In this document: positions 19,541 to 27,468 of the stretch, piece by piece
Position numbering within the stretch: the stretch's first letter is position 1
Layout of the letters: each line of letters begins with the position of its first letter
Source: Xanthomonas albilineans
GTDB lineage: Bacteria; Pseudomonadota; Gammaproteobacteria; Xanthomonadales; Xanthomonadaceae
Direction: 5' to 3'
Length of the DNA stretch: 64,000 nucleotides
NCBI RefSeq assembly: GCF_002939705.1
Contig: NZ_MDCB01000004.1
Location: 187,605-251,604, forward strand
Notes under the pieces: generated by a model
The model's input: the letters and a program-made list of their open reading frames with translations, nothing else
Database searches by the model: none
Told to the model about the DNA's origin: nothing
Position numbers and translations under genes: made by a program

Positions 19541-20438
19541 GGGGCGTGTTCCAGAAATCGTAGAAATTGAACCAGTTGTAGGGCGCCGAGCGGGTGTAAT
19601 GCTCCAGTCTGGCGGCGTAATCGCGCATGAGCGCGGCCAGCGCCGGCGCGCGTTGACGGCGCGGCAGGTCCAGGCACTCGCTGAAGGTCTCGAACACCAA
19701 CTCGTAGCGGTTCCCGCCGCGGTACAGGCCAAAGGCCAACATCACCGGCACCTTCAGCGCGGCGGCGATCAGCCACGGCGAGGTCGGGAAACGCGCCTGC
19801 TCGCCGAGGAAGTCAACCGGCAGAGCGGGGTCCTCCGGCTGCGGGCGGTCAACCAGCAATGCAATCAGCGCCCCCTCGTCGGCTGCCTGCTTGATCGCCA
19901 TGACGACCGCGGTACTGTCCATCCCGGCATCGATGATGTTGGCCGCCAATGACGGATTCAGCGCCGCCAGCAAATCAGTCAGCGCCGGATTGTGCGCCTT
20001 ATCCAACACCACCTTGACCTGCACGTCCGGGCGCTTGGTCGCCAACACCCGCAGCGCGTCGAAGCTGCCCAGGTGCGAGCCGAAGATCAGTACACCGCGA
20101 CCGCGGTCCATCTGCACACGTAGTTGGTCCAGACCATGGATCTGGATCCGGAAACGGTGTATGTGCCCGCACAGCATGAACACGCGATCGAGAATCGTGG
20201 AGGCGAAGGTATGAATGTGCCGGGCAACATCCAACAGCGTGGCCGGGCGACCGAAAACTCGGCTCAGGTAGCGCCGCGAATCGCGCCGTTCGGGGCGGCG
20301 CACCAGTAGGAAGTACAGGGTGATCGGATACAGCAGCAAACGCCCGATGGTGCGGCCGCCATAACGGGCGATGCTACGAATCAGCCACAGAGCAAAGCGG
20401 CCGCCGGCTTCCGGACGCTGTTTCCAGACGGCGCTCAC
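19464..20438 (-). CDS. LpxL/HtrB-type acyltransferase of the pigment operon
   Basis: A 324-residue membrane-associated acyltransferase. RGVLIFGSHLGSFDALR near residue 115 carries the H-x4-D catalytic motif of the LpxL/HtrB family (HLGSFD), and LLVDRP follows in the second substrate block. A hydrophobic segment (LLLYPITLYFLLV) near residue 35 anchors it. Homologues in aryl polyene clusters are thought to add a fatty acyl chain to the polyene head group. It starts in an ATGA overlap with the upstream hotdog gene. It is not expected to serve lipid A here, because it lies inside the pigment operon. Confidence 0.83.
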   Translation of the reverse strand: MSAVWKQRPEAGGRFALWLIRSIARYGGRTIGRLLLYPITLYFLLVRRPERRDSRRYLSRVFGRPATLLDVARHIHTFASTILDRVFMLCGHIHRFRIQIHGLDQLRVQMDRGRGVLIFGSHLGSFDALRVLATKRPDVQVKVVLDKAHNPALTDLLAALNPSLAANIIDAGMDSTAVVMAIKQAADEGALIALLVDRPQPEDPALPVDFLGEQARFPTSPWLIAAALKVPVMLAFGLYRGGNRYELVFETFSECLDLPRRQRAPALAALMRDYAARLEHYTRSAPYNWFNFYDFWNTPHADASHLVIDADTAVQRRTAIRRVA

Positions 20439-20722
20439 GCCATTGCCTCGGCACTCAATTCGCCGCTGACCAGCAGGTCCTCGCCACGCAGCACACGGAA
20501 ACGCCAGCGCGGCGCAATGCCCTCCAGCTCGACCCGTGCCGACTGGTCAGGCAGCAGCGGCTGCAGAAACTTCACTTGCGGCAGGCGCAACGGCGCGCGG
20601 GCACCGTGCGCGACCTCGACGGCTTGCAGCACGTGATCCAGCACCACAACGCCAGGCACGACCGGACGACCGGGGAAATGACCCGGCAAACTGGGATGAT
20701 CATGCGGTACGACAAAATACAT
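20435..20722 (-). CDS. ApeI/FabA-like hotdog dehydratase, 95 residues
   Basis: A short single-domain hotdog protein. HDHPSLPGHFPGRPVVPGVV near residue 7 carries the H-F-P-x-x-P-x-x-P-G-V motif of FabZ/FabA-type 3-hydroxyacyl-ACP dehydratases, with the active-site histidine in GHFPG. It pairs functionally with the ApeP-like protein at 16044-16505; aryl polyene clusters normally have two such dehydratases. Its stop overlaps the LpxL-like start (ATGA). At 95 residues it is shorter than FabZ (about 150), as usual for the ApeI type. Confidence 0.85.
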   Translation of the reverse strand: MYFVVPHDHPSLPGHFPGRPVVPGVVVLDHVLQAVEVAHGARAPLRLPQVKFLQPLLPDQSARVELEGIAPRWRFRVLRGEDLLVSGELSAEAMA

Positions 20723-20731
20723 ACGGTCGAC

Positions 20732-21466
20732 TCATATTCTGGGTTCGAGCATGGCACGGACGGCCTGGTGCGCACGCTGGGTCAACATCTGCCGGGTCAG
20801 CGGGCCATTATCGCTCTGGACCCGGATCGGTGCGCCGATCCGCACCCGGATTATCCCGGGCCTGACCCGGAATAGGCTGCTGGGCGGCAAAACCTTGCCG
20901 GCCCCATCTAATGCCACCGGGATCACGTCCACGCCTGCATCAATGGCCGCCTGCAATAGCCCGGCTTTGAACTCGGCCAATTCCCCGCTGCGGCTACGGG
21001 TGCCCTCCGGGAACAGACACAGGTCTTCGTCACGGCGCAGCAATGCCGCAGCCTCACGGCGCACGACCGCCCCGGCGCGGCGGCTGTTACGGTCTAGGAA
21101 CAACATGCCGGTATAGCGCGCATACCAATTCACGAACGGCACCTTGAGCATCTCGTCCTTGAGCAGGAAGCGCAACGGTACCGGCAAGGCCATGAACAAC
21201 GCGCAGATGTCGATGATCGACTGGTGATTGCTGACGAACAGGTGATTGCGCGACCAGTCCACCCGCTCCCGGCCCTCCACCTGCAGGCGCACCCCGGCAC
21301 CGAACAACAGCGCAGGCGCCCAGATCCGCGCGGCCATGCGCAGCGGCAGGCGCGGCCCGGTCATGGGCAACAGCAGTAGCACAACCACGATTCCCAACGC
21401 CGTGTACACCATGGTGAACAGCAGTTGCAACGCGTTGCACACGGCCCAAGCCGTGCGCGACAGCAT
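20732..21466 (-). CDS. 1-acyl-sn-glycerol-3-phosphate acyltransferase-like (PlsC family)
   Basis: About 244 residues. NHQSIID (the H-x4-D catalytic block), a central GMLFLDRNSRR, and the FPEGTRS motif are all present, as in PlsC and other glycerolipid acyltransferases. One or two hydrophobic helices lie at the N-terminus. It is thought to acylate the carrier of the aryl polyene. The start is debatable: the frame opens at GTG 21511 inside a strong AGGAGG, which is too close to serve that codon, while ATG 21466 (MLSRTAWAVCNALQ) has a weak AAGG. The ATG is used here. Confidence 0.85.
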   Translation of the reverse strand: MLSRTAWAVCNALQLLFTMVYTALGIVVVLLLLPMTGPRLPLRMAARIWAPALLFGAGVRLQVEGRERVDWSRNHLFVSNHQSIIDICALFMALPVPLRFLLKDEMLKVPFVNWYARYTGMLFLDRNSRRAGAVVRREAAALLRRDEDLCLFPEGTRSRSGELAEFKAGLLQAAIDAGVDVIPVALDGAGKVLPPSSLFRVRPGIIRVRIGAPIRVQSDNGPLTRQMLTQRAHQAVRAMLEPRI

Positions 21467-21538
21467 CCTTGTTGGGGAGATATTCTTGGATTTTCCCTTG
21501 ATGATTTGCACCTCCTGGCATCTCCCGTAATGCGCGCG

Positions 21539-22132
21539 TCAGCGCAACAGATCGCGCCAGAAAACCGGCCCCAACCGCGCCAACCGGTGCAGGAAGTCGA
21601 ACAAGTTACGGTAGGGGCGCTGCGGAAACCAGCGTCCGCGCAACAGATACTCGCCGACGAAGAAACCACCGATGATCCCGTAGCCGAACAGATTGGCCAC
21701 CAGCGCAGTGTGTGCGTCGCTGGTCGGCAATGGCGAGGCCCGACCCAGCTGGACCAGTACAACACCAAGCTGGACGCACAGCGCAAGCATCAAGCTCAGC
21801 AGGGTCAGCGCCAACAGCAACAGGGTCCAGGCAAGGGTCAACCGACGCGTATAGCGCCGTTGCTCGGGGCTGATCGGCATGGCCGCCTGCCGATACAGTG
21901 CTTCGACAATGCGGGTAATCAACGGTGTGCGCCCGCGCTGCAGGCTGCGGCCAAAGAACCAGGCGACCCAGGCGGCGAACAACACCGGCGGTACGCTAAG
22001 CAACAATAAGGCATGCAGCGAGCGCCACAGCGGCACCAGCGCCGCGACTGATACCAGCGCCAACAACACGCCCAACGCAGGCACCCAGCGCGCGGCGTCG
22101 GTTCGATCAGTGGGTCTTATTCGCTTCGACAT
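21539..22132 (-). CDS. Conserved inner-membrane protein of aryl polyene clusters (COG4648-like)
   Basis: About 197 residues with four hydrophobic segments: WVPALGVLLALVSVAALVPLW, a second at residues 40-60, a third (LTLAWTLLLLALTLLSLM), and a last near LFGYGIIGGFFVGEYLLRG. It ends FDFLHRLARLGPVFWRDLLR. It resembles the membrane protein regularly found beside the ACP in aryl polyene loci, which has no known biochemical role. The ATG at 22132 lies 26 bases inside the ACP gene, so the two are translationally linked. Confidence 0.78.
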   Translation of the reverse strand: MSKRIRPTDRTDAARWVPALGVLLALVSVAALVPLWRSLHALLLLSVPPVLFAAWVAWFFGRSLQRGRTPLITRIVEALYRQAAMPISPEQRRYTRRLTLAWTLLLLALTLLSLMLALCVQLGVVLVQLGRASPLPTSDAHTALVANLFGYGIIGGFFVGEYLLRGRWFPQRPYRNLFDFLHRLARLGPVFWRDLLR

Positions 22133-22376
22133 GCGCCGACAGTGCACGCAGCGAGGCGAAGTTGCGGCGGTTCTCGTCGTTATCCGAGCGCAACTGGAAG
22201 CCGTAGCGCTTACTGATCGCCAACGCCAACTCCAGGGCGTCGATCGAGTCCAACCCCAGCCCGGTGTTGAACAGCGCCGCCTCCGGATCGATATCGTCAG
22301 GCTGCACGTCCTCCAGGTTCAGGCTCTCGACCAGAAGCTCGGCCAGTTCACGTTCGGCGGGGGTTTGCGAAGACAT
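22107..22376 (-). CDS. xanC: Acyl carrier protein of xanthomonadin synthesis
   Basis: An 89-residue ACP. The phosphopantetheine attachment serine is Ser44 in GLDSIDALELAL. Acidic helices follow, as in type II polyketide ACPs. In Xanthomonas the XanC ACP is loaded with 3-hydroxybenzoate by the XanA2 ligase and carries the growing polyene. It is the first gene of the nine-gene minus-strand operon and is divergent from the second halogenase gene, so its promoter must lie in the 130 bases between. Only one ACP is visible in the window; some aryl polyene clusters have two. The symbol is given from the conserved locus context. Confidence 0.83.
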   Translation of the reverse strand: MSSQTPAERELAELLVESLNLEDVQPDDIDPEAALFNTGLGLDSIDALELALAISKRYGFQLRSDNDENRRNFASLRALSAHVEANKTH

Positions 22377-22507
22377 CCAGGTGCTTCCGGACTAATTAGG
22401 GAGGTGCGACAAGATGGTGCATCCAACGCAACGACGCAACCATGGGAGCGCGAGCGACACGCTATTATGCGGTTCGTTTCACTAGATCCGTTGGAGATTC
22501 TTTCAGG

Positions 22508-23863
22508 ATGGAACCCCGCGCCTTTTCACAGCCCCACACCACAGCGCCACCGGCCACCGCCGCCACCCCTGACGTGTTAGTGATCGGGGGGGGACCGGCA
22601 GGCTGCACAGCGGCCATCTTGCTGGCACAACAGGGCTGGCAGGTGAGCGTGTTGGAAAAAGACCGCCATCCACGCTTCCACATCGGCGAATCGCTGCTGC
22701 CGATGAACATACCGATCCTGCGGCGGCTGGGCGTGCTGGAGCAGGTCCGCGCGATCGGTGTGCTCAAGCTCGGCGCGGATTTCCCGAACGATGCGGGCGG
22801 CTACAACACCTTTCGCTTCGCCCATGCGCTCGGCGCTCGGTCCGACTATGCCTTCCAGGTGCCGCGCGCCGATTTCGACCGGATACTGGCCGAGCGCGCC
22901 CGCGCCGTCGGCGCCACTGTGCACGAAGGCACCCGGGTCGAGGCGGTGCAACTGGACGGCGCCAGGCCAGTGGTACAGGCGCGCAGTGCCGAGGGCCTGT
23001 GCCACTACCGTCCGCGCTACCTGATCGACGCCAGCGGCCGCGATACCTTCCTGGGCAACACGCTCAAGCTCAAACGTGCCAATGCGCGGCACGCCTCGGC
23101 GGCGCTGTTCAGCCATTTCCGCGGGGTGACGCGGCGACCGGGCGAGGATGCCGGCAACATCAGCATCTACCGCCACGCCCACGGTTGGATGTGGCTCATC
23201 CCGCTGCCCGACGACGTGATGAGCGTCGGTGCAGTGTGCGACCCGTCGTACATGAAGACCCGCCAGGGCGACAGCGAAGGTTTGCTGATGCGAACCCTGG
23301 CGTTGAACCCGGACGTGGCCGCCCGCATGACCGGCGCGCAACGCGTGGCGCCGGTGCATGCCACCGGCAACTATGCTTACGAATGCACGCGGATGAGCGG
23401 GCCGCGCTGGCTGATGCTGGGCGACGCTTATGCGTTCGTCGATCCGATATTCTCCTCCGGCGTCTACTTGGCGATGCACAGCGCCGAGCGCGGCGCGGCA
23501 ATGATCGATGCAGCGCTGCGCGACCCGACCGGCGAGGCACGGCTACAGCGACGCCTGGAAAAACAGCTGCGCGGCGGCCTGGATCAGCTCAAGTGGTTCA
23601 TCTACCGCTTCACCTCGCCCACCATGCGTGAGCTATTCGCACAGCCACGCAACGTGCTGCAGGTAGAGCAGGCGGTGGTGGCAATGTTAGCCGGCGACGT
23701 CTTCGACAACCGCGCGGTGCTGCGTCGCCTGCGCGTGTTCCGCATCATCTACGCCATCTCCGCCCTGGCGATGTCGCCACGAGCCTGGCGCGCCTGGCGC
23801 CATCGCCGCCGCGAGGCGCGCGAACAGTTTCATGGCGACACGTTACATAGAGAACCATCATGA
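22508..23863 (+). CDS. Flavin-dependent halogenase-like protein, second copy
   Basis: A 451-residue FAD enzyme with DVLVIGGGPAGCTAAILL, HIGESLLPM and a WMWLIP motif near residue 227 (WxWxIP, typical of flavin halogenases). GVLKLGADFP places a lysine at residue 87 in the K-x-G-A-x-F arrangement seen around the halogenase catalytic lysine. It therefore looks like a second, distinct halogenase or a close monooxygenase relative, and only weakly resembles the copy at 11546-13168. Its stop overlaps the xanB2 start (ATGA), so it is coexpressed with the supplier of the aromatic ring, the part that is brominated. ATG 22508 is used; the frame is open further upstream without a convincing start. Confidence 0.84.
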   Translation: MEPRAFSQPHTTAPPATAATPDVLVIGGGPAGCTAAILLAQQGWQVSVLEKDRHPRFHIGESLLPMNIPILRRLGVLEQVRAIGVLKLGADFPNDAGGYNTFRFAHALGARSDYAFQVPRADFDRILAERARAVGATVHEGTRVEAVQLDGARPVVQARSAEGLCHYRPRYLIDASGRDTFLGNTLKLKRANARHASAALFSHFRGVTRRPGEDAGNISIYRHAHGWMWLIPLPDDVMSVGAVCDPSYMKTRQGDSEGLLMRTLALNPDVAARMTGAQRVAPVHATGNYAYECTRMSGPRWLMLGDAYAFVDPIFSSGVYLAMHSAERGAAMIDAALRDPTGEARLQRRLEKQLRGGLDQLKWFIYRFTSPTMRELFAQPRNVLQVEQAVVAMLAGDVFDNRAVLRRLRVFRIIYAISALAMSPRAWRAWRHRRREAREQFHGDTLHREPS

Positions 23864-24876
23864 GCCCGCCATATCAGCAGTTCCAAGAGCACGCGCAACA
23901 CCACCCGCAACTACAGGTGGAATACATCGCCGAAACCGACCCGAGCCAGGTGTTGGGCGAAGACAAGGTGTTGGCCGTGTTCGGCTTCGGCGACGCAGCG
24001 CCACACCACGACGATCCGCGCTACCTGCGCGTGCCGCTGCAGCCGTACGGCCCGCGCATGCTCGAAATCTGGCGCACGGACACACCGGTGCGCAGCGGCC
24101 GCGCTGGCGCCATTGCTTGGGCCAGCGATGGCCAGCTGCAATTCGCCGCCATCGAGATCGACGAGCGCGCACTGGATCTGGACATCGAAAAAGCGGCAAC
24201 GCAGGCCTACGCGCAGATCAGCGCTTTCGTTGCCGGCAGTGCCACGCCCTGCCTGCTGCGCATCTGGAACCACCTCGACGCGATCACCCTGGGCAGCGGC
24301 GATCGTGAGCGTTACCGCCGTTTCTGCGTCGGCCGCGCGCGTGGTCTAGGCGACTTCGACGCCAACCGGTTGCCAGCGGCGACCGCCGTCGGTCGCTGCG
24401 ACGACGCCCCCGTGATGCAGATCTATTGGCTGGCGGCGGCGCGAGCCGGCACGCCGCTGGAAAATCCGCGCCAGGTCAGTGCCTACAATTACCCGCGACA
24501 GTACGGCCCGCAGCCACCGAGCTTCGCCCGCGCGATGCTGCCACCGGTCGGTAGCGATATGCCGCTGTTGCTGTCAGGCACCGCCAGCGTGGTCGGCCAC
24601 GCTTCGATGCACCGCGGACAATTACTGGCGCAATTGGAAGAAACCTTCGCCAATTTCGACGCCTTGCTGGGCGCCGCACGCACCCACGTGCCGGACCTGC
24701 CGGCGCAGTTCGGAGACGGTACCCGGTTGAAGGTCTATGTCCGCGAAAAGGCCGACCTGCCGTTGGTCGCTGCGGCGCTCGATGCGCGCTTCGGCGAGCG
24801 GATCCCACGCCTGCTGCTGCATGCGGTGATCTGCCGCGACGAACTGGCGGTGGAGATCGACGGCGTGCATGGCTGA
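23860..24876 (+). CDS. xanB2: XanB2-type bifunctional chorismatase (3-/4-hydroxybenzoate synthase)
   Basis: A 338-residue FkbO/Hyg5-family chorismatase. Recognisable blocks are YNYPRQYGPQPPSFARAM near residue 208, VGHASMHRGQL near residue 245, and a C-terminal LKVYVREKADLP. In Xanthomonas campestris the enzyme converts chorismate to 3-hydroxybenzoate (the xanthomonadin starter) and 4-hydroxybenzoate (the ubiquinone precursor), so it links pigment and respiratory quinone supply. It is translated together with the second halogenase through an ATGA overlap and is convergent with xanA2. The family once carried the misnomer pteridine-dependent deoxygenase. Confidence 0.92.
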   Translation: MSPPYQQFQEHAQHHPQLQVEYIAETDPSQVLGEDKVLAVFGFGDAAPHHDDPRYLRVPLQPYGPRMLEIWRTDTPVRSGRAGAIAWASDGQLQFAAIEIDERALDLDIEKAATQAYAQISAFVAGSATPCLLRIWNHLDAITLGSGDRERYRRFCVGRARGLGDFDANRLPAATAVGRCDDAPVMQIYWLAAARAGTPLENPRQVSAYNYPRQYGPQPPSFARAMLPPVGSDMPLLLSGTASVVGHASMHRGQLLAQLEETFANFDALLGAARTHVPDLPAQFGDGTRLKVYVREKADLPLVAAALDARFGERIPRLLLHAVICRDELAVEIDGVHG

Positions 24877-24981
24877 GCTGGACGCGGCGACGTGCCCGAT
24901 GTCCATTCGCGGAAGTGCGGCATCGCTATCTCGCTGCACACCACGCTACCAGGGCGTCGAACCGTTGCTGACGAAACCCGC

Positions 24982-26334
24982 TCAACCCTCGCGCACGCCC
25001 GCCAGCAGCGCCAGCATGCGCTCGCGCGGCAGCTTGCCGGTCTCGTTGCGCGGCAACGCGTCGAGCAGGCGCAGGCGGCGCGGCAGGAACAATGGATCCA
25101 GTTCGCGGCGCAATGCGTCCAGGATCGCGTCTTCATCCAATGTCGGCGCGACCACCGCCGCCGCGATGCGGCCCACTGCCTGTCCAGGCTCCGGGTCCAG
25201 TTGCAACATCGCAGCGTCCACCACGCCAGGCAGCGCGAGCAGGCGGCGGGTCAGATCGGCCAGCGACGCACGCTTGCCCCCGATCTCCAGCAGATCGGCC
25301 TGGCGCCCGCGCACCTGAAAACGGCCTTGAGCATCCACCTCCATCAGGTCGGCCAGCAACACCGGCTGAGCCAGGTGCGGCGCATGAACCAGGGTGCCGT
25401 CCGGCTGCGGCAACACCCGCACGCCCGGTAGCGGCGTCCATGAAACCTCTTGCGCGGTACGCCGGCTGGCGAAGATGCACGTCTCGGTGGAGCCGAACAT
25501 CTCGCGCACTTCGCCACCGAAACGCGCCTGCGCCGCCGCCGCCAATTCCTGTGCCAGCGGCGCGGTCGCCGAGACGATGCCGGCCAACGGCGGCAGCTCG
25601 ACACCGGATTCGACCAGGGCGCGCAGATGCACCGGCGTGGTCACCAGCAAACGCGGCACCGGCAACTGGGCCAACGCACTGGCCACGTCCTCGGGAAAGA
25701 ACGGGCGAGCGGCATGCACCGCCAGCGGCGTCACCAGGGGCAGCAGCACCGACATTTCCATGCCGTACATGTGCTGCGGGGGCACCGTCGCCACCACCTG
25801 CGGTACCGCGTCGGCGGACCACACCCCCGCCAACGCCAGCAGATCCTGGCGGGTGCTGGTCAGGAAGCTGCCCCAGGTCTTGGGATTGGGTTTGGGCACG
25901 CCGGTGCTACCAGAGGTGAAGCCGATCGCGACCAGGGCATCATCGGCCAACTGCGGCATCGGGCCGTCCAGGGTCGGCAGCGGCTCCGGCAACTGCCAAT
26001 AGCCGGGCGGTGCATCGACCATGGACAGATCGCCCAGGCAGTAACCATCGGGATGGGTGCGCTGCACCTCGGCGACCACCGCTGGAGCACGCGAGGACGG
26101 CAGCAGCGAGGTCTGCCCGCGCAGCGCCACTGCGCAGAACGCGACCATGAAGCGATAGCGGTCCTCGCACAGGTTCAGCGCATGCTGGCCGGACGGCAAC
26201 GCCGCAGCCAGGCCGCGCACGTGGCCGAGGAAGGTGGCCAGATCGATGTGTTCGCCGTCGGCGAAGGCCAGCGGACGCTCCGCGTCGCCAACGGCGAGCG
26301 GATGCAGCAGGGACGAGGCGGAGACGGCGGACAT
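24982..26334 (-). CDS. xanA2: 3-hydroxybenzoate:ACP ligase (adenylate-forming)
   Basis: A 450-residue ANL-superfamily enzyme. The ATP-grasping P-loop reads GFTSGSTGVPKP near residue 118. The adenylate-binding FGSTETC and the hinge-region GRQADLLEIGGKR follow, and the C-terminal catalytic lysine lies in NETGKLPR. In Xanthomonas, XanA2 activates 3-hydroxybenzoate with ATP and transfers it to the XanC ACP, starting the pigment chain. It lacks the long N-terminus of generic acyl-CoA synthetases. The frame extends 32 codons upstream, but the ATG at 26334 gives a plausible N-terminus. It is the right-hand border gene of the pigment locus. Confidence 0.88.
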   Translation of the reverse strand: MSAVSASSLLHPLAVGDAERPLAFADGEHIDLATFLGHVRGLAAALPSGQHALNLCEDRYRFMVAFCAVALRGQTSLLPSSRAPAVVAEVQRTHPDGYCLGDLSMVDAPPGYWQLPEPLPTLDGPMPQLADDALVAIGFTSGSTGVPKPNPKTWGSFLTSTRQDLLALAGVWSADAVPQVVATVPPQHMYGMEMSVLLPLVTPLAVHAARPFFPEDVASALAQLPVPRLLVTTPVHLRALVESGVELPPLAGIVSATAPLAQELAAAAQARFGGEVREMFGSTETCIFASRRTAQEVSWTPLPGVRVLPQPDGTLVHAPHLAQPVLLADLMEVDAQGRFQVRGRQADLLEIGGKRASLADLTRRLLALPGVVDAAMLQLDPEPGQAVGRIAAAVVAPTLDEDAILDALRRELDPLFLPRRLRLLDALPRNETGKLPRERMLALLAGVREG

Positions 26335-26451
26335 GCGTAACGGAAGCTCGGACGGGCGATGACCCGCACGGCGCGGGGAGCCTCTAGCTTGGCCGGCACC
26401 GCACCACCTGGCAAGCAGGCGGTGCAGCACTGGCCGCCGCCGGTACGGCCG

Positions 26452-27468
26452 TCAGTGGTGATAGCCGGTGTCGGCGGTGATCTTGCCGCGGAACACCCGG
26501 TACGACCAGGCGGTATAGCCCAAGATCACCGGCAGCAGCAGCGCCAGCCCGACCAGCACGAACCCCTGCGAGGACGGCGGCGAAGCCGCCTCCCAGATGG
26601 TCAACCCGGGCGGCACGATGTTCGGCCAGATGCCCAGCACCAGGCCGAAAAAGCCGAGCACGAAGAAGCACAGGGTCAGCACGAACGGGCGCGCATCGCG
26701 GCCCTGTGCCATCGCCACGCGCCACAGCGCCACCGCGTTGACCAGCACCAGCAGCGGCACCGGCGACAGCCACCAAAAGTTCCCATCGTGGAACCAGCGC
26801 GCCATGATCCGCGAATCCAGGAACGGCAGCCAAGCGCTGACCAGGCCCATGAACACCACCACCACTAGCACCAGCGGCCGGGTCAGGGTGCGGGCGATGT
26901 GCTGCATCGCGCCTTCGGTCTTCAGGATCAGCCAGCTGCCGCCGAGCAACGCGTAGCCGAACACCAGCGCCGCGCCGGTGAGCATCGAGAACGGGCTGAA
27001 CCAGCCCAGCACCCCGCCCAGGTACTTGCCGTCCTGCAGCGGCATGCCCTCCACCAGCGCCCCCAGGATCACCCCTTGCCAGAACGCGGCACACAGCGAC
27101 CCCAGCGCGAACGCCCAGCCCCACAAGTACTTGGAACTGCGCGCTTTGAAGCGGAACTCGAAGGCCACGCCGCGAAACACCAGCGCGATCAACATCAGCA
27201 GCACCGGCAAGTACAGCGCCGACAGCACCACCGCATACGCCTTCGGAAACGCCGCCAGCAGACCGGCGCCGCCCAGCACCAGCCAGGTCTCGTTGCCATC
27301 CCAGATCGGCGCGGCGGTGTTCATCATCAGGTCGAGCTGGCCCTCGTCTTCGGCGAACGGCGCCAAGATGCCCAGGCCGAGCACGAAGCCGTCCAGCAGC
27401 ACGTACATCAGCACACCGAAGCCGATCACACCAAACCAGATCACCGGCAACACGGTCGCCATGTCCAT
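26452..27468 (-). CDS. cydB: Cytochrome bd ubiquinol oxidase subunit II (CIO type)
   Basis: A 338-residue, roughly eight-helix membrane protein. It opens VLPVIWFGVIGFGVLMYVLLDGFVLG and carries the conserved IWDGNETWLV motif near residue 55. Together with CydA it forms the terminal oxidase that reduces oxygen to water from quinol. The ATG at 27468 shares one base with the cydA stop (TGATG), so the pair is tightly coupled. The sequence ends YRVFRGKITADTGYHH. No cydX-like small subunit gene was recognised downstream. The upstream open frame of about 120 residues has no membrane or cyd character and is discarded. Confidence 0.93.
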   Translation of the reverse strand: MDMATVLPVIWFGVIGFGVLMYVLLDGFVLGLGILAPFAEDEGQLDLMMNTAAPIWDGNETWLVLGGAGLLAAFPKAYAVVLSALYLPVLLMLIALVFRGVAFEFRFKARSSKYLWGWAFALGSLCAAFWQGVILGALVEGMPLQDGKYLGGVLGWFSPFSMLTGAALVFGYALLGGSWLILKTEGAMQHIARTLTRPLVLVVVVFMGLVSAWLPFLDSRIMARWFHDGNFWWLSPVPLLVLVNAVALWRVAMAQGRDARPFVLTLCFFVLGFFGLVLGIWPNIVPPGLTIWEAASPPSSQGFVLVGLALLLPVILGYTAWSYRVFRGKITADTGYHH

